Assembly (NCBI RefSeq): GCF_000425385.1
Contig: NZ_AUDI01000004.1
Location: 310,001 to 374,000, forward strand
Direction of reading: 5' to 3'
Source: Pseudoduganella violaceinigra DSM 15887
GTDB lineage: Bacteria > Pseudomonadota > Gammaproteobacteria > Burkholderiales > Burkholderiaceae_D
DNA length: 64,000 bases
Part shown: positions 59,859 through 64,000 of the stretch, piece after piece
Position numbering within the stretch: position 1 is the stretch's first letter
Layout: each line of letters opens with the position of its first letter
Made by a program: the position numbers and the translations under genes
The notes under the pieces: model-generated
The model's database searches: none
What the model saw: only the letters and a program-made list of their open reading frames with translations
What the model was told of the DNA's origin: nothing

Positions 59859-60680
59859 ATGACGCTATCGAGGATGGGGCAGGGGACCTGGAATATGGGC
59901 GAGCGTGCCGCCGACAAGGCCGCCGAAGTGCGCGCCCTGCAGCTTGGGCTGGACCTGGGAATGACGGTGATCGACACGGCGGAAATGTACGCCGAGGGCG
60001 GTGCGGAAAAGGTCGTCGGGGCTGCGCTGGACGGGCGCCGCAGCGAAGCCTACCTGGTCAGCAAGGTGCTGCCGCAGAATGCGTCGCGCAAGGGCGTGGT
60101 GACCGCCTGCGAAAAGAGCTTGAAGCGGATGAAAGTCCAGCATATCGACCTGTACCTGCTGCATTGGCGCGGCAGCGTGCCGCTGGCGGAAACGCTGGAA
60201 GGCCTGGTGGCGCTGAAGCAGTCGGGCAAGATCCACGAGTATGGCGTCAGCAACTTCGACTTGGCGGACATGAAGGAAGCCGCCGGATTGCCCGGCGGCG
60301 ACGCGATTGAAGCCAACCAGGTGCTGTACAACCTGCGCCGGCGCGGCATCGAATGGGACTTGCTGCCTTGGTGCCAGGAACGCGGCGTATTGCTGATGGC
60401 CTATTCGCCGCTGGAATCCCACCGCAAGGAGCAGGAGCGGCTGCTGGCCGAGCCGGTGCTGGCCAGCCTGGCCGCCCGGCACCATGCCACGCCGGCGCAA
60501 ATCGCGCTGGCATGGCTGCTACGCAAGGATGGCGTAATGCCGATTCCGAAAGCGGCCAGCGAGGCGCACGTGCGCGCCAATGCGGCGGCGATGACGCTGC
60601 GCCTGGAGCAGGAGGACCTGGCCCTGCTGGACAAGACGTTTGCGCCGCCACGGCGCGCGACGCCGCTCGACATGCTGTGA
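59859..60680 (+). CDS. Aldo/keto reductase
   Basis: A 273-residue NADPH-dependent oxidoreductase. The catalytic tetrad is visible: Asp and Tyr in VIDTAEMYAEG, Lys in LVSKVLP and His in LYLLHW. The C-terminal cofactor segment (MPIPKAASEAHVRANA) is intact. The start is ATG 59859 with GGAG upstream; the frame extends 39 codons further back inside the previous gene. The substrate is unknown. Confidence 0.93.
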   Translation: MTLSRMGQGTWNMGERAADKAAEVRALQLGLDLGMTVIDTAEMYAEGGAEKVVGAALDGRRSEAYLVSKVLPQNASRKGVVTACEKSLKRMKVQHIDLYLLHWRGSVPLAETLEGLVALKQSGKIHEYGVSNFDLADMKEAAGLPGGDAIEANQVLYNLRRRGIEWDLLPWCQERGVLLMAYSPLESHRKEQERLLAEPVLASLAARHHATPAQIALAWLLRKDGVMPIPKAASEAHVRANAAAMTLRLEQEDLALLDKTFAPPRRATPLDML

Positions 60681-60690
60681 GCCGGCCGCC

Positions 60691-61458
60691 TCAGTAGCGG
60701 TAGCTAGCATAGACCGCCGCCGTGGGCGCCGTGCTGCGGCGGGTCAGCGGGCTGCGCGCGGCATCGCGCACCAGGGTGCTCGAGCCCAGCATGCCGGTCA
60801 CGCTCCAGCGCGAATCGACCTTATGTTCCCAAGCGAAGTTCAGCACCGCCTCGTACATGCCGGCGCGCGGGCTGAATGGCTTGCGCCCGGTGCGCAGGGC
60901 CTGGGCCGCGTTGACGCCGTGATAGGTTTGCAGGTATTTGCTGTCGCCGAAGTTCGCGCCCAGGGACAAGGCCACCTTGTCGGTCTTGTCGTCGTGCAGG
61001 ATACCGGTAAGTTCAACACCCGCGGTCTTGCCGTTTTCTTTATGGGAGAGCGGCAGCGAGAGGCTGGAACCCAGGACCAGTCCGGGCACAATGCTGTAGC
61101 CGGCGTGCAGATTGGCCGTGGCGCTGGCCTTGACGTCGCCCATGCCGCGCAACTCGGTGCTGCCGCGGCTGCCGGCCAGGCCGCTTTCATTCTTTTCCTT
61201 GCGCTCGCCGCGCACGCCGAGCGCCGCATCGAGCGAGAAGCCGCCCAGCGCAGTGCCGTAACCGAGGCCGCGCATGCTGCTGGCATAGAAGCCGTTGGCC
61301 ATCTGGTAGTCGATGACGATGATGGGCGCGGCCTGCGTTTCTTTGGAGCCGGCATAGCGCGGTGCCGCGCCCAGGCCTGCGCCCAGGGTGAGAATGTTTT
61401 CTTCGGCTTGTACATTGGCGCAGCAGGCGAGGATGAGGAGTGATACGGGAAATTTCAT
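60691..61458 (-). CDS. MipA/OmpV-family outer-membrane protein
   Basis: A 255-residue outer-membrane beta-barrel. A signal peptide (1-18, ending VQA-EE) is followed by MipA/OmpV features: LGAGLGAAPRYAGSKETQ, IDYQMANGFYASSMRGLGYG and an aromatic C-terminus (VYASYRY). MipA proteins scaffold murein enzymes or mediate drug/metal responses. ATG 61458 is chosen because it begins the signal peptide. It is divergent from an OmpR-type two-component pair, which probably controls it. Confidence 0.9.
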   Translation of the reverse strand: MKFPVSLLILACCANVQAEENILTLGAGLGAAPRYAGSKETQAAPIIVIDYQMANGFYASSMRGLGYGTALGGFSLDAALGVRGERKEKNESGLAGSRGSTELRGMGDVKASATANLHAGYSIVPGLVLGSSLSLPLSHKENGKTAGVELTGILHDDKTDKVALSLGANFGDSKYLQTYHGVNAAQALRTGRKPFSPRAGMYEAVLNFAWEHKVDSRWSVTGMLGSSTLVRDAARSPLTRRSTAPTAAVYASYRY

Positions 61459-61529
61459 GACTTTGTCGTGAAGTAAGTGATGGAGCCGGCAGTTTCCCAG
61501 CACAGCATGAAGATTGGGTAAAGCGCATC

Positions 61530-61546
61530 TTCATGCTTCCTTCAGG
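61530..61546 (+). promoter_or_regulatory. Direct repeat TTCATG-N5-TTCAGG upstream of the response regulator
   Basis: TTCATG (61530-61535) and TTCAGG (61541-61546) are 11 bp apart, the geometry of OmpR/QseB-type sites. The site lies 23 bp before the response-regulator ATG and in the region shared with divergent mipA, so both genes could be controlled from it. Confidence 0.45.
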
Positions 61547-61568
61547 CAGGCGTGATTAAATATGGCCC

Positions 61569-62240
61569 ATGAAAATCCTGCTGATAGAAGACGATATGGA
61601 CCTTGGCAACGGCATCCGCATTGCGCTTGCCGACCAGGGCATGGACGTGACCTGGGTGCGCCAGCTGGCCGATGCGCAGCGCCAGCTGGAGCAGCGCGGC
61701 TTCGACCTGCTGCTGCTCGACCTGGGCTTGCCCGATGGCGACGGCATGGGCTTGCTGGCCGGCCTGCGGCGCGAAAAGGAGGGCGTGCCTATCCTGATTT
61801 TGAGCGCACGCGATGCCTTGTCCGACCGCCTGCTTGGCCTGGATACGGGCGCCGACGATTATCTGGTCAAGCCGTTCGAACTGTCCGAACTGATGTCGCG
61901 GGTGAGGGCGCTGGCCCGCCGCAGCTACGGCTTTGACGGCGAGACGCTGGAGCTGCGCGGCATCGTGCTGCACGCACCGACGCGCAGGGTGACGTTGAAC
62001 GGCCGCCTGGTCGACCTGACCGCCAGCGAATATGAATTGCTGCGTATCCTGATGATGCGCGTTGACCGCGTGGTGACGCGGCGCAGCCTGGAGGAGCAGG
62101 CCTTGCCGGGCTCCCAGGCCAACGCCAGCAATTCTCTCGACGTGCACATGGCCAACCTGCGGCGCAAAGTCGGCGAGGGGCTGATCCGCACGGTGCGCGG
62201 AGTGGGCTATGTGATCGACCAGCGCGAGGTGGCCCGATGA
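61569..62240 (+). CDS. OmpR-family response regulator (QseB/PmrA-like)
   Basis: A 223-residue regulator. The receiver has EDD at 7-9, phospho-acceptor Asp51 (LLLLDLGLPDGDG) and Lys in DYLVKPFE. The winged helix is at about 125-220 (LTASEYELLRILMMRVDRVVTRRSL, VHMANLRRKVG, VRGVGYVID). It overlaps the kinase gene by four bases (ATGA). Confidence 0.94.
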   Translation: MKILLIEDDMDLGNGIRIALADQGMDVTWVRQLADAQRQLEQRGFDLLLLDLGLPDGDGMGLLAGLRREKEGVPILILSARDALSDRLLGLDTGADDYLVKPFELSELMSRVRALARRSYGFDGETLELRGIVLHAPTRRVTLNGRLVDLTASEYELLRILMMRVDRVVTRRSLEEQALPGSQANASNSLDVHMANLRRKVGEGLIRTVRGVGYVIDQREVAR

Positions 62241-63628
62241 TGGGCAGACTGTGGCGGCGCCTGGTCCCGCGCAGCCTGATGGCGCGCCTGCTGGCGGCGC
62301 AAATGTTCGTCCTGTGCCTGGTGTGGCTGCTGTTTCTGGCCTTTCTCGCCTACGATGCGGGCCAGGATACCGTCACGCTGAAGCGCCAGCCAATCTACGA
62401 TGCCTGGTTCGCCGTCGCCGAGAACCTGCAGGCAGACCGGCCGCGGATGCGCGATACCATGCGCAAACTCGAACACTCCCTGCGCAGCGTCGGCGGCGTC
62501 GAGCCGGGAACGTTCAAGGGCCCGAGTTTCGTCGTGGAAGACAGCACCGGCGTGCTCTACCAATCCGACGAAACACCGCAGGGTATCCGTGCCGGGCCGT
62601 TGAACGAGTTCGTGCTGTTCAACGGCAGCGGCGGCAGATGGCGTGCGCGCACGGTGCAATCGCCGCGCTCCGATATCCGCGTCACCAGCGTCATGCCAGC
62701 CGACGGTCTCAACATCTATCTCACGCTGGCGTCGCGGGGCACCATGCTGTTGCCGCTCATGATCAGCCTGCCGTTCCTGATCGTGCCGGGCTGGCTGGCA
62801 ATCCGGGTCGCGCAAGGGCCGTGGACCAAGGCCATGGAGGACCTGGCGACGCGCGGTGCGCAGGATCTCCGGCCGTTACCGGTGGAAGGCCGGCCGCGCG
62901 AGCTGGTGACGATGTTCGAGCGCATCAACGCCTTGCTGGCGCGCGTCAGCGAGAGCGCCGAGCGGGAGCGCTCCTTCATCGCGGACGCGGCGCACGAACT
63001 GCGCACACCGCTGGCGGCCATGCGCGTGAACGTGGAAGCCTTGCAGCAGCAGGCTGGCGACCCGCGCCAGCAGCCGCTGCTGGACGGCATCGTCAGCGGC
63101 AATGCGCGCGCCACGCGGCTGGTCAGCCAGCTGCTGCGGCTCATGCGCAGCGACGCCACGAGCGGCGAGCAGGATGAGGAAATCTGCTTCGATGCGCTGT
63201 TGCAGGAGCGGATGGCGGGCCTGGCCGGCATCGCCGATGCCAAGGCTGTCGAGCTGGAAATGAGCGGCGACAGCGCTCTTTATCTGGCCGGTCGCCGCGA
63301 AGGGCTGGTATCGCTGGTGGACAACCTGCTGGACAACGCCATCAAGTACAGCCCGGAGCGAGGCAAGGTATTGGCGGATCTACGGCGCGAGGAAGGCTGC
63401 GCCGTGCTGCGCATTTCCGACCAGGGACCGGGCATTGCGCCGGCATTGCGCGAGCGCGTGTTCGACCGCTTCTTCCGCGATCCGCGCCAGGCGCAGCCGG
63501 GCAGCGGGCTGGGCTTGGCCATTGCGCTGGCCGTGGCGCGCCAGCATGCCGGCAGCATCGACCTGGATGCCGCCGGCAGCATGGGCTTGTGCGTTACCGT
63601 CCGTTTGCCGTTTGCCGCGGGCGCTTAG
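62237..63628 (+). CDS. Sensor histidine kinase (QseC-like)
   Basis: A 463-residue membrane kinase. TM1 is at about 18-40, a ~130-residue periplasmic sensor (DGLNIYLTLASRG near its end) and TM2 at about 170-190 follow. HisKA has the phospho-His in DAAHELRTPLAAMR, and the ATPase domain has VDNLLDNAIKYSP, SDQGPGI and GSGLGLAI. It is translationally coupled to the regulator. Its stop (TAG) shares TTAG with the convergent PilZ gene. The probable target is the divergent mipA-like gene. Confidence 0.93.
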   Translation: MMGRLWRRLVPRSLMARLLAAQMFVLCLVWLLFLAFLAYDAGQDTVTLKRQPIYDAWFAVAENLQADRPRMRDTMRKLEHSLRSVGGVEPGTFKGPSFVVEDSTGVLYQSDETPQGIRAGPLNEFVLFNGSGGRWRARTVQSPRSDIRVTSVMPADGLNIYLTLASRGTMLLPLMISLPFLIVPGWLAIRVAQGPWTKAMEDLATRGAQDLRPLPVEGRPRELVTMFERINALLARVSESAERERSFIADAAHELRTPLAAMRVNVEALQQQAGDPRQQPLLDGIVSGNARATRLVSQLLRLMRSDATSGEQDEEICFDALLQERMAGLAGIADAKAVELEMSGDSALYLAGRREGLVSLVDNLLDNAIKYSPERGKVLADLRREEGCAVLRISDQGPGIAPALRERVFDRFFRDPRQAQPGSGLGLAIALAVARQHAGSIDLDAAGSMGLCVTVRLPFAAGA

Positions 63629-64000
63629 CGCGGTCCGCGCGTCGAGTTCATGCGTTCGAGTATGCGGTGCAATTCGTCCTGCATCCCCTGCGAGAGGTTC
63701 TGGAACTGGCAGCCGATCTGCACCTGCTCGCCGAGCAGGAAGGAACGGAAATGGCGCGCCAGGCGGATTTCCAGGTCGCAGATCAGAATGGCGCCGGGCC
63801 CCATGTCCAGCCGCACGCGCTGCAATTTGCGGCCCACATGCAGGCCGACCGCATCGCGCGGCGAGCAGCGCATGCCGACGCCGCCGACGGCGAAATCGTA
63901 CAGCTGCAGTTCGTACGGCTTGCCGTTCAGGACGAATGAAGCGGTGTGATAGGTGCCCAGCGGCGTTTCCAGGCGCGGCGCGGCGCGCCGGTTGAGGACC
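63625..64000 (-). CDS. YcgR-like flagellar brake protein, PilZ domain (5' end outside window)
   Basis: The open frame runs off the right edge, giving at least 124 residues. The start ATG at 63873 is internal. Residues visible before it read VLNRRAAPRLETPLGTYHTA and YELQLYDFAVGGVGMRCSP: the c-di-GMP-binding RxxxR (RAAPR) and a D-x-A-x-x-G variant of the DxSxxG motif. The tail (GEQVQIGCQFQNLSQGMQDE) matches YcgR, which slows the flagellar motor when c-di-GMP is high. The N-terminal YcgR domain lies beyond the window. Confidence 0.82.
   Translation of the reverse strand, partial: VLNRRAAPRLETPLGTYHTASFVLNGKPYELQLYDFAVGGVGMRCSPRDAVGLHVGRKLQRVRLDMGPGAILICDLEIRLARHFRSFLLGEQVQIGCQFQNLSQGMQDELHRILERMNSTRGPR

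Overview
The window is GC-rich chromosomal DNA of a betaproteobacterium, most probably an Oxalobacteraceae relative of Massilia, Duganella or Janthinobacterium. This rests on gene order (relA ... tRNA-Val, thrS-infC-rpmI-rplT-pheS-pheT-ihfA-merR), the glycine-riboswitch gcvT-gcvH-gcvP operon, smc-zipA-ligA-def, a PEP-CTERM protein of the flocculation type, a DUF1631 protein and a YcgR-type PilZ protein. I see no rRNA, CRISPR array, insertion sequence or prophage. The organism is inferred from gene content only.

Layout. 1-3,200: end of relA, a PEP-CTERM secreted protein, a zinc/cobalt CDF exporter and two identical tandem valine tRNAs behind a near-consensus promoter. 3,300-11,530: the translation operon thrS, infC (AUA start), rpmI, rplT, pheS, pheT, ihfA and a MerR regulator, with several intrinsic terminators and a decayed lipoprotein gene between infC and rpmI. 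11,680-16,970: a NarL-type two-component pair, a Crp/Fnr regulator and an OmpR-type two-component pair. 17,070-24,640: a type IV pilus minor-pilin and tip-adhesin cluster (pilE, fimT, pilV, pilW, pilX, pilY1) ending with a TonB-like protein. 24,700-26,330: prfC. 26,500-30,890: an operon of TonB-dependent receptor, YfiR and a membrane GGDEF/EAL protein, which looks like an outer-membrane-to-c-di-GMP signalling unit. 30,990-32,950: a GlxA-type AraC regulator divergent from a fatty-acid desaturase.

33,020-40,110 is the accessory segment. A large winged-helix / STAND NTPase / membrane / TPR protein and a small partner face away from two adjacent proteins I do not recognise. Between them lies a dense array of CCTTCCGG-type inverted repeats. 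Part of the STAND gene is much lower in GC than its neighbours. This is the best place in the window to look for an undescribed system. 40,240-45,000: the glycine cleavage operon under a tandem glycine riboswitch. 45,260-49,460: a ClpP-like protease, a 56-residue Ser/Gln/Lys-rich protein, a DUF1631 protein and a low-molecular-weight tyrosine phosphatase. 49,540-60,680: smc, zipA, ligA (with an apparent duplicated HhH module), def, an OPT transporter, a membrane protein and an aldo/keto reductase. 60,690-64,000: a MipA/OmpV porin-like protein divergent from an OmpR-type two-component pair, then the end of a YcgR-like PilZ protein.

Three themes cross regions. First, a family of dispersed intergenic palindromes (core GGGTCAGACCC, borders ACCGGTAA...TTACCGGT) sits at four places. 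Second, a palindromic operator-like motif plus a downstream promoter-like motif is shared by the region at 14.8 kb and the DUF1631 promoter at 46.1 kb. Third, direct repeats at 11-bp spacing, as expected for OmpR-family regulators, flank both OmpR-type two-component operons. Many genes concern surface behaviour and c-di-GMP (pili, YfiR/GGDEF/EAL, PilZ, PEP-CTERM), which fits a surface-associated soil or water bacterium.
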